64,000 bases of DNA, from contig CAYUVF010000003.1 in the NCBI GenBank assembly GCA_964448045.1, positions 1 to 64,000 of the forward strand. Reading direction: 5' to 3'. Positions within the stretch are counted from its first letter, which is position 1. Every line of letters starts with the position of its first letter. Below the pieces are notes generated by a model. The model was not told where the DNA came from. It ran no database searches and saw only the letters and a list, made by a program, of their open reading frames with translations. This stretch comes from CAYUVF01 sp964448045. GTDB taxonomy: Bacteria; Bacteroidota; Rhodothermia; Rhodothermales; Salinibacteraceae. Position numbers and translations under genes: made by a program. This document shows, in pieces, positions 35,255-43,768 of this stretch.

Positions 35255-36199
35255 TTACGGTTCGGCCGTCCAAAAATCATCGCTTAGGTAGCGGGTGCCG
35301 GTGTCGCACAGCACGGTGACCATGGTGCCTTCTTCCAGCGACTGGGCCACGCGCAGCGCCATCGCCACGTTGGCGCCGGCCGAGGGGCCTACGAGCAGCC
35401 CCTCCTCGCGGGCGAGGCGGCGCGTCATCGCAAAAGCTGTCTCCGTCGAGCAGCGCATCTGCGCGTCGGGCAGCCGCTCGTCGTAGATGCCGGGCACGAG
35501 GGCGGTGTCCATGTGCTTGAGGCCTTCCATCCCGTGCAGCGGCGCATCCGGCTGGAAGGCGATGCACTGGATGCCCTCGTCGTACTCCTTGAGGCGTCGG
35601 GTGACGCCGGTGAAGGTGCCGGAGGTGCCGAGGCCCGTCACGAAGTGCGTGACGCGCCCGTCCGTCTGCGCCCAGATTTCGGGGCCGGTGCCCGCATAGT
35701 GGGCACGCCAGTTGCCGTCGTTGTTGTACTGATCGGGGTAGAAGTAGCGCTCCGGCTGGGCTCGGACGAGCTCCTTCGCGCGGCGCTGGGCGCCGTCGGT
35801 GCCATCCATCGCATCGGTGAGGATGAGCGTGGCGCCGAAGGCGCGGAGGGTGCGCTTGCGCGCGTCGGAGGCGTTTTCGGGGAGTGCCAGCGCGACGGGC
35901 CGGCCCAGCGCCGCCCCGATCATGGCGTAGGCGATGCCGGTGTTGCCGCTCGTGGCGTCGATGAGCGTCTGCCCCTCCGCAAAGGCGCCGCTCGCCAGGC
36001 CGTCCTGAATCATGCGCAGCGCCGGGCGATCCTTGACGGAGCCGCCGGGGTTCAGGTGCTCGGCCTTGGCGTAGAGCGTCACCGTATCTGGCAGCTCAGC
36101 GCCGATGGCGTCGAGGTGCAGCAGCGGCGTATCGCCGATCTGATCGATCAGGCCGGGCTGCGTCGTAGCGGTCGAATGGGAGGTGGTGAGCGTCGGCAT
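35255..36199 (-). CDS. cysM: CysM-type cysteine synthase (PLP)
   Basis: 314 residues from the ATG at 36199. PLP enzyme of the OASS family: Lys in NPGGSVKDRPAL, the phosphate loop ATSGNTGIAYAM, GLGTSGTFTGVTRRL and the C-terminal serine loop region VGPSAGANVAMAL. In the CysO pathway CysM uses O-phosphoserine or O-acetylserine with CysO-thiocarboxylate as sulfur donor; the operon with mec, cysO and moeZ supports this over free sulfide. The start sits 17 nt below an intrinsic terminator in the leader, so expression is probably set by attenuation. In-frame sequence upstream is the leader, not an N-terminus. Confidence 0.9.
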   Translation of the reverse strand: MPTLTTSHSTATTQPGLIDQIGDTPLLHLDAIGAELPDTVTLYAKAEHLNPGGSVKDRPALRMIQDGLASGAFAEGQTLIDATSGNTGIAYAMIGAALGRPVALALPENASDARKRTLRAFGATLILTDAMDGTDGAQRRAKELVRAQPERYFYPDQYNNDGNWRAHYAGTGPEIWAQTDGRVTHFVTGLGTSGTFTGVTRRLKEYDEGIQCIAFQPDAPLHGMEGLKHMDTALVPGIYDERLPDAQMRCSTETAFAMTRRLAREEGLLVGPSAGANVAMALRVAQSLEEGTMVTVLCDTGTRYLSDDFWTAEP

Positions 36200-36215
36200 G
36201 GGAGCGTCGGCAAAC

Positions 36216-36247
36216 AAAAAAGCCTCTCGCGGCGGGACCGGAGAGGC
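36216..36247 (-). terminator. Leader terminator (attenuator) upstream of cysM
   Basis: On the minus strand GCCTCTC (36247-36241), a 12-nt loop region, GAGAGGC (36228-36222) and then six T (36221-36216). It precedes the cysM ATG by 17 nt. Sequence just upstream has Cys codons in two frames (D-C-A-C and L-C-V-F-L-C) but neither frame has a stop before cysM, so peptide-based attenuation is not proven. No known riboswitch pattern was recognised in 36250-36420. Confidence 0.75.
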
Positions 36248-36457
36248 AGAGGAACACGCACAATCGTGGTAGGGCGTCAGCCATCGCGCAGACGCAGGCA
36301 TCCCTCTGCCGGGCAACAACACGGTGGACAACAGGCACAGCCGGCGAAGGAAAGCGAGCGCATCATCGATACCGCGCTGGTTGGAGTGTCACGTCGCGTA
36401 TCAAAACCAACCCTTTGTGGAAAAGTTCAGTCGGGCGTTACGCCGAAGTGTGATAGG

Positions 36458-36841
36458 TTAGTGATGTCTGATCGGTTCGGTGGAGGCCGCCTTTGCATCC
36501 AGCAGATGCCGAACGGTGTCGAGCTTCGCCGCGGTGTGGCCGTACTGATACGCCATGTAAGCACCCCAGGCGGTTACGAATGCAATGGTGGTGAGGCTCA
36601 GAATCAGCGCGAGCGTGTTCGACGTGGCCGCAGCGGTAGCGAACTGGTACAGGCTCGCCGCAAGCCAGAGGCCGACGATGATGGGGAGCAGCACCCGGAG
36701 GCGCGACAGCCGGGTCCGGAGGCGCCGCTCCAGCGCGTCGAACTCCTGCTGTTTGAACAGCTGCTTGTCTTCGTAGAAGTAAAGCGAAAGCTGACGAAAC
36801 TCCCGCTCGATCAGCGATTGGTGCGTTTGGATGCGTTCCAT
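36458..36841 (-). CDS. Small two-helix membrane protein of unknown function
   Basis: 127 residues. An N-terminal amphipathic, charged half (ERIQTHQSLIEREFRQLSLYF, ALERRLRTRLSRL) is followed by two membrane helices at about 50-70 and 77-98 and a His-ended cytoplasmic tail. I do not recognise the family. It lies 211 bp upstream of the cysM leader terminator on the same strand, so it could read into the leader. Confidence 0.6.
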   Translation of the reverse strand: MERIQTHQSLIEREFRQLSLYFYEDKQLFKQQEFDALERRLRTRLSRLRVLLPIIVGLWLAASLYQFATAAATSNTLALILSLTTIAFVTAWGAYMAYQYGHTAAKLDTVRHLLDAKAASTEPIRHH

Positions 36842-37115
36842 GGCCAGTCAGGAAGGAGGAAGTATGTCGCTGCCGAAAGCTGATTTCGTGCTGCGTCGAT
36901 GGATCGATCAGGGACGGGGTGGACAGGCGATGGGCCAGCGCAGCGAAACGGGCGTCCCATGGAACCAAGCCGAGGCATCGGGTTGACTCCTGATACTAAT
37001 TTCGCCTACATCGGGGACCATGCGGTGCCGGTTTCAATCTAACGAATGGAAGCAATAGCTGCCGGGGCGCGTTGTGCGCCTGTATCCCCTCGTCCATCAC
37101 ATTCTTCAATCTGCC

Positions 37116-37439
37116 ATGTCCTTTGTTGAACTGCAGAGCCTTCCCGAACGCGAGCCTGTGCCGGGCTATCACGTCCGCTTCGTCCACGCCGACACGATGA
37201 CGATGGCGTACTGGACGATCGAGGCCGGCGCCGAGATTCCCGAGCATGCCCATCCGCACGAGCAGGTGGCGACGATCACGGAGGGCGAGTTCGAGCTCAC
37301 GATCGATGGCGAAACGAAGCACCTGGGCCCCAACGACGTGGCGGTGATCCCATCGGACGTGCCGCATTCGGGCCGGGCCATCACCGATTGCCGGATGATC
37401 GACGCGTTTCATCCGGTTCGCGAGGACTATCGCGACTGA
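37116..37439 (+). CDS. Small single-domain cupin
   Basis: 107 residues from the ATG at 37116. Cupin motif 1 is A-G-A-E-I-P-E-H-A-H-P-H-E-Q with two or three metal His and a Glu, followed by EGEFELTIDGE; motif 2 is PNDVAVIPSDVPHSGRA with the last metal His. It is cytoplasmic. Substrate unknown; the fold is shared by sugar isomerases, dioxygenases and sensors. It stands alone between a divergent membrane protein and the tRNA-Ala terminator. Confidence 0.8.
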   Translation: MSFVELQSLPEREPVPGYHVRFVHADTMTMAYWTIEAGAEIPEHAHPHEQVATITEGEFELTIDGETKHLGPNDVAVIPSDVPHSGRAITDCRMIDAFHPVREDYRD

Positions 37440-37452
37440 GACTGAGCTAAAC

Positions 37453-37491
37453 AAAAAACCCGCAGACGGCGCCGGAGGCCGCTGCGGGTTT
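37453..37491 (-). terminator. Terminator of the tRNA-Ala transcript
   Basis: Stem AAACCCGCAG (37456-37465) with CTGCGGGTTT (37482-37491), extended inward by CGGC/GCCG. On the minus strand it is followed by six T (37458-37453). It lies 10 nt past the tRNA 3' end and could also end the cupin mRNA from the other side. Confidence 0.85.
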
Positions 37492-37500
37492 CGGTACGAG

Positions 37501-37573
<73 letters not shown>

Positions 37574-37595
37574 GCGTCGATTTCTTGGACTGGCT

Positions 37596-37624
37596 ATCCT
37601 ACAAACGTTTCTGCTACGTGTCAA
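37596..37624 (-). promoter_or_regulatory. Near-consensus promoter of tRNA-Ala
   Basis: On the minus strand TTGACA (37624-37619), exactly 17 nt, then TAGGAT (37601-37596). A start near 37589 leaves a ~15-nt 5' leader. It is closer to the E. coli sigma-70 form than to the TTTG/TAnnTTTG form of typical Bacteroidota. Confidence 0.8.
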
Positions 37625-37706
37625 CCTATCCTCCAGGGATACGTTTCGTTCCACACGCTATTCACAGTCGGTGCCTGGCGTCGGCGCGCAAAACTGGGGA
37701 TGCTCC

Positions 37707-37736
37707 TTTACACTTTAGCCTCGCAGCAGATATGTT
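37707..37736 (+). promoter_or_regulatory. Candidate promoter of dapB
   Basis: TTTACA (37707-37712), 18 nt, TATGTT (37731-37736), 40 bp before the dapB start. Divergent from the tRNA promoter. Confidence 0.5.
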
Positions 37737-37776
37737 TTAACGAACGCATTCTTGCCCACGCAGCGCTGCATCTCCT

Positions 37777-38514
37777 ATGAATATCGGACTTGTTGGAACC
37801 GGACAGATGGGCCAGGCTGTGGCCGGGTTGGCGTCGGAGCGCGGGCACCAGGTCGTTGCTCAGTTTGATTCGGCGCGACCGTTGATGGCGGCTGATCCCC
37901 AGGCGGTACGCGAGGCGGAGGTGCTGATCGATTTCTCGCTGCCTGGCGTCGTGGTGCGTCACATCGAGCGCTACTGCACGTGGCAGCAGCCCGCCGTCAT
38001 CGGGACGACAGGGTGGTACGATGAGATGGACCGCGTGGAGCACTGGGTCGAGGCGCACGGCGGAACGCTGCTGTATGCGCCCAACTTTTCGCTGGGCGTG
38101 GCGCTGCTCCGGAACGCCGTTGAGCACCTGATGCCTCTGCTCAATCAGCTGCCCGACTTCGATGCCTACGTTCACGAGATGCATCACACGAAAAAAGTAG
38201 ACAGCCCCAGCGGCACGGCCCGGATGCTGGCCAACGTGCTGATCGATGGGCTCACCCGCAAAACGCGCCTGGAGCCCGAAGCGCAGCACGACCGGATCGA
38301 TCCGAAGGCGCTGCACGTCAGTTCGACACGCGCTGGAAGCGTTTTCGGTGAGCACACCGTGGGGCTCGACAGCCCGTACGATCACCTGACACTCCGCCAC
38401 CGGGCCAAGAACCGGAAGGGTTTCGCCTTCGGCGCCCTCCGCGCCGCCGAGTGGTTGCCGGGCCGTCAGGGCCTGTTCCGGCTCGATGATGTGCTGGCCG
38501 ATTGGCTCACGTAG
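37777..38514 (+). CDS. dapB: 4-hydroxy-tetrahydrodipicolinate reductase
   Basis: 245 residues, the short form of the family. NAD(P) motif VGTGQMGQAV at the N-terminus, IDFSLPGVV, GTTGW and the catalytic segment EMHHTKKVDSPSGTA, with His as general acid and the Lys that contacts substrate. It makes tetrahydrodipicolinate in the lysine/diaminopimelate pathway. dapA follows by 54 bp, so the two consecutive steps are probably one operon, in reverse pathway order. Confidence 0.96.
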   Translation: MNIGLVGTGQMGQAVAGLASERGHQVVAQFDSARPLMAADPQAVREAEVLIDFSLPGVVVRHIERYCTWQQPAVIGTTGWYDEMDRVEHWVEAHGGTLLYAPNFSLGVALLRNAVEHLMPLLNQLPDFDAYVHEMHHTKKVDSPSGTARMLANVLIDGLTRKTRLEPEAQHDRIDPKALHVSSTRAGSVFGEHTVGLDSPYDHLTLRHRAKNRKGFAFGALRAAEWLPGRQGLFRLDDVLADWLT

Positions 38515-38568
38515 CCGCCTCCAGCCATCCGATCACTGATTTCCGAATCCATTCCGTTTGTATCTATT

Positions 38569-39474
38569 ATGAGTGATCCTATTTTTCGCGGCACGGCGCC
38601 GGCGCTGGTCACCCCGTTCACCGCCGAGGACGATATCGACGAAGCAGCCTTTCGCCGGCTCATCGACGCGCAGGTGGAGGGGGGCGTCGAAGGGCTTGTG
38701 GTACTCGGAACGACGGGCGAGAATCCCACCATCACGCACGACGAACGGCGCCGGCTCGTCGATATCGCCGTCGAGCAGGCTGACGGCCGGGTGCCGGTGA
38801 TCATCGGGACCGGGACGAACAACACGGATGAAAGCATTGCCTTCTCAAAGGAGGCCGCCCGCGCCGGGGCCGATGGGCTGCTCGTCGTCGGTCCATACTA
38901 CAACAAGCCCTCGCAGGACGGCTTTCGCGGGCACGTCCGCGCTATCGCCCACGCCACCGATTGCCCGATCATCCTCTACAACGTGCCGGGGCGCACGAGC
39001 TTTAACATCGAGGCGGAGACGGTGCTGCGCCTCGCGGACAACGTGCCAACGGTCGTGGGCGTGAAGGAGGCCTCGGGCGATCTGGGGCAGATCTCCGATA
39101 TTCTGGCGGCGCGGCCGAGCTGCATGGCGGTCTACGCAGGCGATGATGAGATGGCCTTTCCGATGGTGGCGCTTGGGGGCGACGGCGTCGTATCGGTCAT
39201 TAGCAACGCCGTGCCGGAGGCGTTCAGCACGATGGTGCGCCACGCGCTCAAGGACGAGTTGGAGGCGGCGCGACGCCAGCACTTCGAGCTGCTGCCGGCC
39301 ATGCGCGCGTGCTTTTTCGAGACGAATCCGGTGCCGGTCAAGACCGTGCTTGCGGCGCAGGGGATGATGGAGGAGCATCTGCGCCTGCCGCTCGCCCCGC
39401 TCGATGCCGATTCGCCGGTCCGGCAGCGTATCCTCGCGGCGTTCGACGAGGTCATCAGCTTGACTGCTGGGTAG
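38569..39474 (+). CDS. dapA: 4-hydroxy-tetrahydrodipicolinate synthase
   Basis: 301 residues, TIM barrel. GTAPALVTPF at the N-terminus, VLGTTGENPTITHDERRRL, the Tyr in LYNVPGRTSFNIE and the Schiff-base Lys in VGVKEASGDLGQI. It condenses pyruvate with aspartate semialdehyde as the first step to diaminopimelate. It ends 17 bp before the convergent mreD stop. Confidence 0.96.
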   Translation: MSDPIFRGTAPALVTPFTAEDDIDEAAFRRLIDAQVEGGVEGLVVLGTTGENPTITHDERRRLVDIAVEQADGRVPVIIGTGTNNTDESIAFSKEAARAGADGLLVVGPYYNKPSQDGFRGHVRAIAHATDCPIILYNVPGRTSFNIEAETVLRLADNVPTVVGVKEASGDLGQISDILAARPSCMAVYAGDDEMAFPMVALGGDGVVSVISNAVPEAFSTMVRHALKDELEAARRQHFELLPAMRACFFETNPVPVKTVLAAQGMMEEHLRLPLAPLDADSPVRQRILAAFDEVISLTAG

Positions 39475-39491
39475 CTGGATGGGCGGGCGCG

Positions 39492-39962
39492 TTAGCGTGT
39501 GGCGAACAGCGCAGCAATCAGCCCGACGAGCGCCGTGTAGCCCGCCGAGCCCAGCCACAGGCCCCAGACCAGGAACGAGTTGGTGGCCTGCGTCTGTAAC
39601 GCGAGGAAGGCGACCATCAGTCCGTTGTGAACGATGGCGACGACGAGGCTGCCCAGCACGGCCTGCTGCGGCTGCAGATTGACCGATTCGCGCTCGTCCA
39701 CGGGAAACTGCCCGATCAGGAAGCCGATGAGCGTCTTGACGAACATGTGGATGCCCCACGTGCCGTAGGCCGCATCCATCAGCAGGCCGAGGCCAAAGCC
39801 GAAGATAGAGCCGGCCCGGCGCCCCTGGCGCAGCCCGATCCACGCCACGAACAGCAGCACGATGTCGGGGTAGCTGCCCAGGATGCGCAGGCGCCCCAGC
39901 ACGAGCCACTGGAGCGCAAAGAGGACCACGCCGAGAAGTGCGTTGCGGAGAAAGGCGGGCAC
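39492..39962 (-). CDS. mreD: Rod shape-determining membrane protein MreD
   Basis: 156 residues with five predicted helices and the MreD pattern: short N-terminus, LRILGSYPDIVLLFVAWIGL, GFGLGLLMDAAYG and FVKTLIGFLIGQF. It is part of the elongasome scaffold with MreC and RodA. mreB and mreC are not adjacent; instead it follows the PBP4-type dacB gene by 13 nt on the same strand, placing two cell-wall functions together. Confidence 0.82.
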   Translation of the reverse strand: MPAFLRNALLGVVLFALQWLVLGRLRILGSYPDIVLLFVAWIGLRQGRRAGSIFGFGLGLLMDAAYGTWGIHMFVKTLIGFLIGQFPVDERESVNLQPQQAVLGSLVVAIVHNGLMVAFLALQTQATNSFLVWGLWLGSAGYTALVGLIAALFATR

Positions 39963-39975
39963 GAGTCGGGGGCGA

Positions 39976-41451
39976 TCAGCTGGCGGGCGACGAGGTGATG
40001 GTCGTCACGATCTGGTCGAACAGATTGGTGATGCGGTACGACGGGCCGGTGTAGTTGTTGGCGAAAAAGGCGAAGGCCACGCGGTTACCGTCGGGGCGCG
40101 TGGCATACCCGCTGAGGGCCCGGACGAAGCGGAGCGATCCCGTCTTGGCCCGCACAGGGATGTTGCGCAGCCGGTACTGCAGCGTCGTATTCGACTCGCC
40201 GCCCAACGGCAGCGACGCCATAAACGCCTCGCGTTCGGGGTGGTGATCCATCAGCGCGAGCAGCTCCACCATCGCCTTCGGGGTGACCAGATCCTTTCGC
40301 GACAGGCCCGATCCGTCGCGAATCAGCAGCGAGCGGGTGTCGATACCGGCGCGCGAGAGAAACGTCTTCGTCCGCCGCGCCCCGCCGCGGGCCGAGCCCG
40401 CCCATCCGTACGTGCGGAAGACCTGTTCGGCGTAAAAGTTATTGCTGTCTTTGTTGAGGATCGAAACGATGTCCGAGAGCGGCGGCGAGAGTGCAATGAA
40501 GAGGGGCGGCGCATCGCCGGGCGGTTTGGTGTCCAGATCGTCGATGTCAGCCAGGGTCAGATCCGTGGCAATGCCTACGTCGCGCAGCGCCTCCCGAAAG
40601 GCTTCCAGCGTGAGCAGCGTGGGGTTGTTGACCGGCACGACGACGCTGCCGTTGTAATAGCGCGAGGTCGTCCCCTCGACGACGATCTCATTCGAGCGGA
40701 AGGAGCGGCGCACAGCCAATCCGCCGCCGCGACGGCGCGAACTGGTCGTGGCTTCGTTGCGGATCGTCACGACATTCTCTGGGCGCGTGGTCACTGTGGG
40801 CGGAAGTCCTGGTGCGTTGGCGCGGATCTGCAGCGTGACGACGTTGTCGTGATACGCGAGGCCGCCGGTGCTCGTGCCGATGTAGCGGCCGGCTTGCCGC
40901 GTGAGATAATCGATGTCCCATCCCTCCGAGTACGCCTGGTCGTCGAACGCGTCGTCGTTGCCAATCAGGCGGCCTTCGATGCGCCGGACGCCCATCAGGG
41001 CGAGCTTCGTCGCCCACGTCTGCAGCGGATCCTCGCCGCGGATTTCCCGGCTTCCGAAGGTGGGGTCGCCGGAGCCCTCGATCACCAGATCGCCCGTCAT
41101 CACCGAGTCCTGTACGGTGCCGTCGAAGGCGAGCGTTGTCTCGTAACGATACGTACTGCCGAGGGCGCCAAGCGCAGTCGCGGTCGTGAGCAGTTTCTGG
41201 TTGGAGGCCGGGAGGAACGACTTCTCCCCGTTGCGTTCGAAGAGTACACGGCCCGATTCGAGGTCCTGCACGTAGAGCCCCCAGAAGGCGGGGGTGGCGC
41301 GGCTGGAGCGCAGCAGCTCGTCGATGACTTCGTCCAATGGAGCCGGTGGCGCCGGTGGGGCCGCGGGGAGCGCAGGGGGAGATGTAGCACCCATCCAGGG
41401 GAGCAGCCCGAGGATGAGAATAAGCCAAGCAGTGCGGGAGATCGTCGTCAT
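39976..41451 (-). CDS. dacB: D-alanyl-D-alanine carboxypeptidase/endopeptidase (PBP4, S13)
   Basis: 491 residues with a signal peptide. Active-site motifs: S83-N-Q-K86 in PASNQKLLT, S-N-N in DSNNFYAEQV and KTG in VRAKTGSLRF. The ~200-residue insertion between the first two motifs contains the GDLVIEGSGDPTFG segment typical of S13 enzymes. It trims peptide stems and cuts cross-links in the periplasm. Co-directional with and just upstream of mreD. Confidence 0.93.
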   Translation of the reverse strand: MTTISRTAWLILILGLLPWMGATSPPALPAAPPAPPAPLDEVIDELLRSSRATPAFWGLYVQDLESGRVLFERNGEKSFLPASNQKLLTTATALGALGSTYRYETTLAFDGTVQDSVMTGDLVIEGSGDPTFGSREIRGEDPLQTWATKLALMGVRRIEGRLIGNDDAFDDQAYSEGWDIDYLTRQAGRYIGTSTGGLAYHDNVVTLQIRANAPGLPPTVTTRPENVVTIRNEATTSSRRRGGGLAVRRSFRSNEIVVEGTTSRYYNGSVVVPVNNPTLLTLEAFREALRDVGIATDLTLADIDDLDTKPPGDAPPLFIALSPPLSDIVSILNKDSNNFYAEQVFRTYGWAGSARGGARRTKTFLSRAGIDTRSLLIRDGSGLSRKDLVTPKAMVELLALMDHHPEREAFMASLPLGGESNTTLQYRLRNIPVRAKTGSLRFVRALSGYATRPDGNRVAFAFFANNYTGPSYRITNLFDQIVTTITSSPAS

Positions 41452-41607
41452 CGGGAAGGTGGGAAAAGTTAGGCAGGCGCCTCGCGCACAAGAGGAACCT
41501 GCCGCAGGTGTTTCGGTTGAGGAACGGCGAATCCGTGCAGCCGCATCCAGCCGCGGCGCATCGAGCCCCTGTTCTCGCCCTGTTATCGTCAGTGCATCGC
41601 AGATCTC

Positions 41608-41865
41608 ATGCCGAAGGCGTCCAAGCGTTCTCGCCGCTCCCTTCTGATATTCAGTCGTCGCAACTACGTTCTGATGATCGCGGGCGTTCTGGCCGTGGTC
41701 GTTGGGTATGCGTTGATGCGCATCGAGAATCAGCTCGACGGCTTCATCTCTCTCTACGTCGCGCCGATCATCATCCTGGGCGGTTACATCGAGATTATCT
41801 ACGCGATCCTCTGGTATCCCAGTGAGGCCGAGGCCCCAGACGCCTCGGCCCGCCGATCCGAATGA
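41608..41865 (+). CDS. DUF3098 membrane protein
   Basis: 85 residues. A basic N-terminus (ASKRSRR) is followed by two helices: FSRRNYVLMIAGVLAVVVGYALM and YVAPIIILGGYIEIIYAIL. The pattern matches DUF3098, a small family found mainly in Bacteroidota, where it often lies near ftsX or undecaprenyl-diphosphatase genes. Function unknown. Divergent from dacB and convergent with the namZ-like gene. Confidence 0.8.
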   Translation: MPKASKRSRRSLLIFSRRNYVLMIAGVLAVVVGYALMRIENQLDGFISLYVAPIIILGGYIEIIYAILWYPSEAEAPDASARRSE

Positions 41866-41877
41866 TCAATGGGCCAA

Positions 41878-43167
41878 TCAGTAGAGCAGGTACGGGGCGC
41901 GTTGCGCACGGAAGGTATCGACGCCGTCGTTCCAGCTTGCAATGATCGCGCCGGGTGCAGCTCCGGACTGTAGCATGTCTTGCAGCTCCGTCGTGCCCGC
42001 CAGAGTGGCCAGCCAGTCGGGGCGGGTGATGAGCCCATCGCCGGTGTGATGGTAGAAGGCGTGCAGTACGTGGATGCCGGTTTCCACTGGAGCGAAAGCA
42101 GTAGCGTCGGTGAGAACGTAGCGGATACCGTGGAGGGGTTCGCCCTCGTGCTGCGGATTCATCGCACCGGGCCGATCGCGGGGCGTGAACGCCACCGGCT
42201 CGAAGCGCACGCCGGCCAGCTCGCGTGCGTTGAGCGTATCGGTCACGGTTTCGGCGGTAGCGGCGGGCATCGGGCGGCCCAGTTGCAGGAAGGGCTGATC
42301 GGTGCCGCGACCTTCGCTTGCGGCGGTCGCTTCGAAGAAGCACGCGCCCGGATAGACGAGTGCGGCGTCGGGGCTTGGCAGATTGGGGCTCGGTGCGATC
42401 CAGTCGAGCCCGGTGGCGGGCCAGCGCATCGAACGGCTCCAGCCAGCCATGGGGACGACGCGCAGATCGAGCGCATCCAGCCCGCTCATCCACCCTTCCC
42501 CTTGGATCATCCGGGCGAGTTCGCCGACCGTCATGCCGTGGGCGATCGGGATCGGATAGGCGCCGACGAACGAGTCGTGCTCGGGGGGGCGGATGAAGCC
42601 GCTTACGTACGCGCCGCCGAGCGGGTTGGGCCGGTCCAGCACGATGAACGGCAAGCCGGCCGCGGCGGCGGCTTGCATGGCGAGGCCCATCGTGGTGATG
42701 TAGGTGTAGAAGCGGGCGCCCACGTCCTGGATATCGAAGACGAGCGCATCGAGATCCGCCAGCATCGCCGGTGTGGGCTGGCGCGTTTCGCCGTAGAGGC
42801 TGTAGACCGGTGCACCCGTACGGTCGTCCACGCCGTCGTCGACCGTTACGCCGGCCCCTGCGGTGCCCCGGAGGCCATGCTCGGGGCCAAAGAGCGCGCC
42901 CAGTTCCACATTCGGCGCCCGGTCAATCCGGTCGATGAGATGCGCGGTGTCGACGCGGGCGGTGTGGTTGACGATCAGCCCGACGCGCAGGCCGTCCAGC
43001 TCTTCGAAGCCCTGCTCGGCCAGCTGCTGGGCGCCTGTTTGCACCGGCGTGGCATCGGCATGGGGTGCCGGCGTACAACCGGTCATCAGGAAAAGAACCA
43101 GAGGAAGAACAAACGAGAGGAGAGGAAAGGCCGTGCGGGCGCGCAGGGCCACATCTCGTGTGCCCAT
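41878..43167 (-). CDS. namZ: DUF1343 / NamZ-like exo-N-acetylmuramidase lipoprotein
   Basis: About 429 residues from the ATG at 43167, which has a purine-rich ribosome-binding site (GAAGAGGAA); an upstream ATG at 43209 adds 14 residues. Lipobox M-T-G-C. DUF1343 signatures: RVGLIVNHTARV, GALFGPEHGLRG, PVYSLYGETRQPTP, VFDIQDVGARFYTYITTM, VLDRPNPLGG and SPNLPSPDAALVYPG. The characterised member NamZ of Bacillus removes N-acetylmuramic acid from peptidoglycan ends. It lies 50 bp after ndk on the same strand. Confidence 0.9.
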   Translation of the reverse strand: MGTRDVALRARTAFPLLSFVLPLVLFLMTGCTPAPHADATPVQTGAQQLAEQGFEELDGLRVGLIVNHTARVDTAHLIDRIDRAPNVELGALFGPEHGLRGTAGAGVTVDDGVDDRTGAPVYSLYGETRQPTPAMLADLDALVFDIQDVGARFYTYITTMGLAMQAAAAAGLPFIVLDRPNPLGGAYVSGFIRPPEHDSFVGAYPIPIAHGMTVGELARMIQGEGWMSGLDALDLRVVPMAGWSRSMRWPATGLDWIAPSPNLPSPDAALVYPGACFFEATAASEGRGTDQPFLQLGRPMPAATAETVTDTLNARELAGVRFEPVAFTPRDRPGAMNPQHEGEPLHGIRYVLTDATAFAPVETGIHVLHAFYHHTGDGLITRPDWLATLAGTTELQDMLQSGAAPGAIIASWNDGVDTFRAQRAPYLLY

Positions 43168-43217
43168 TTCCTCTTCCACGCGTTCCACCCGAGGCAAAGG
43201 CAATGGCATTAGCGGAA

Positions 43218-43646
43218 TCAGCTATTGGCGACGATTTCGTGCTCGGGAAAGAAGTACGCTACTTCTTTCTGGCCGTTCGCGACGGAGTCGGATCCATGCA
43301 CGATGTTCTGCCCGATGGAATCGGCAAAGTCGCTGCGGATGGTGCCGTCGTGGGCCTCCTCCGGGTTGGTCGCGCCGATCAGCGTGCGGAAGTCGGCAAT
43401 CGCGTTCTCTTTTTCGAGCACGATCGGGACGCAGGGGCCGCTCGACATGAAGGTGGTCAGTTCCTCGAAAAAGGGTTTGCCTTCGTGGACGGCGTAGAAA
43501 CCTTCGGCCTCGCGTTTGGACATGGTGATCATCGTGAGCGCGCAGACGGCGAAGCCGGCGTCCTGGATGCGGCGGATGACTTCGCCGATCAGTTCTTTAC
43601 GGACGCAGTCGGGCTTCAGGATGGCAAGGGTGCGTTCGACAGCCAT
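43218..43646 (-). CDS. ndk: Nucleoside diphosphate kinase
   Basis: 142 residues, standard length. ERTLAILKPDCV at the N-terminus and the phosphohistidine H117 in NIVHGSDS. It balances NTP pools by transferring the gamma phosphate. A terminator belonging to the upstream DUF4097 gene precedes it. Confidence 0.97.
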   Translation of the reverse strand: MAVERTLAILKPDCVRKELIGEVIRRIQDAGFAVCALTMITMSKREAEGFYAVHEGKPFFEELTTFMSSGPCVPIVLEKENAIADFRTLIGATNPEEAHDGTIRSDFADSIGQNIVHGSDSVANGQKEVAYFFPEHEIVANS

Positions 43647-43674
43647 GAGGGAGAGGGGAATCTGAATGAAAGAT

Positions 43675-43703
43675 AAAAGGCGACGCAGGAATCCTGCGCC
43701 GCC
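43675..43703 (-). terminator. Terminator after the DUF4097 gene
   Basis: On the minus strand GGCGGCGCAGGA, one base, TCCTGCGTCGCC (one mismatch), then four T. It separates the solenoid gene from ndk. Confidence 0.8.
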
Positions 43704-43768
43704 TAAGATACGGCACGGCCGCCGGTTTGCTAAATTGGCCGGTGTTGAGCGTTGATGAATTGGATGAG

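Noticed and set aside
36248..36420. SAM or cobalamin riboswitch before cysM
   Set aside because: Conserved cores of these classes were not found; only the terminator hairpin is convincing.
35513..36883. 456-residue plus-strand frame over cysM and its leader
   Set aside because: Antisense to cysM; Arg/Gly-rich without domain features.
39883..41472. 529-residue plus-strand frame over dacB
   Set aside because: Antisense of a PBP4 gene with all three active-site motifs.
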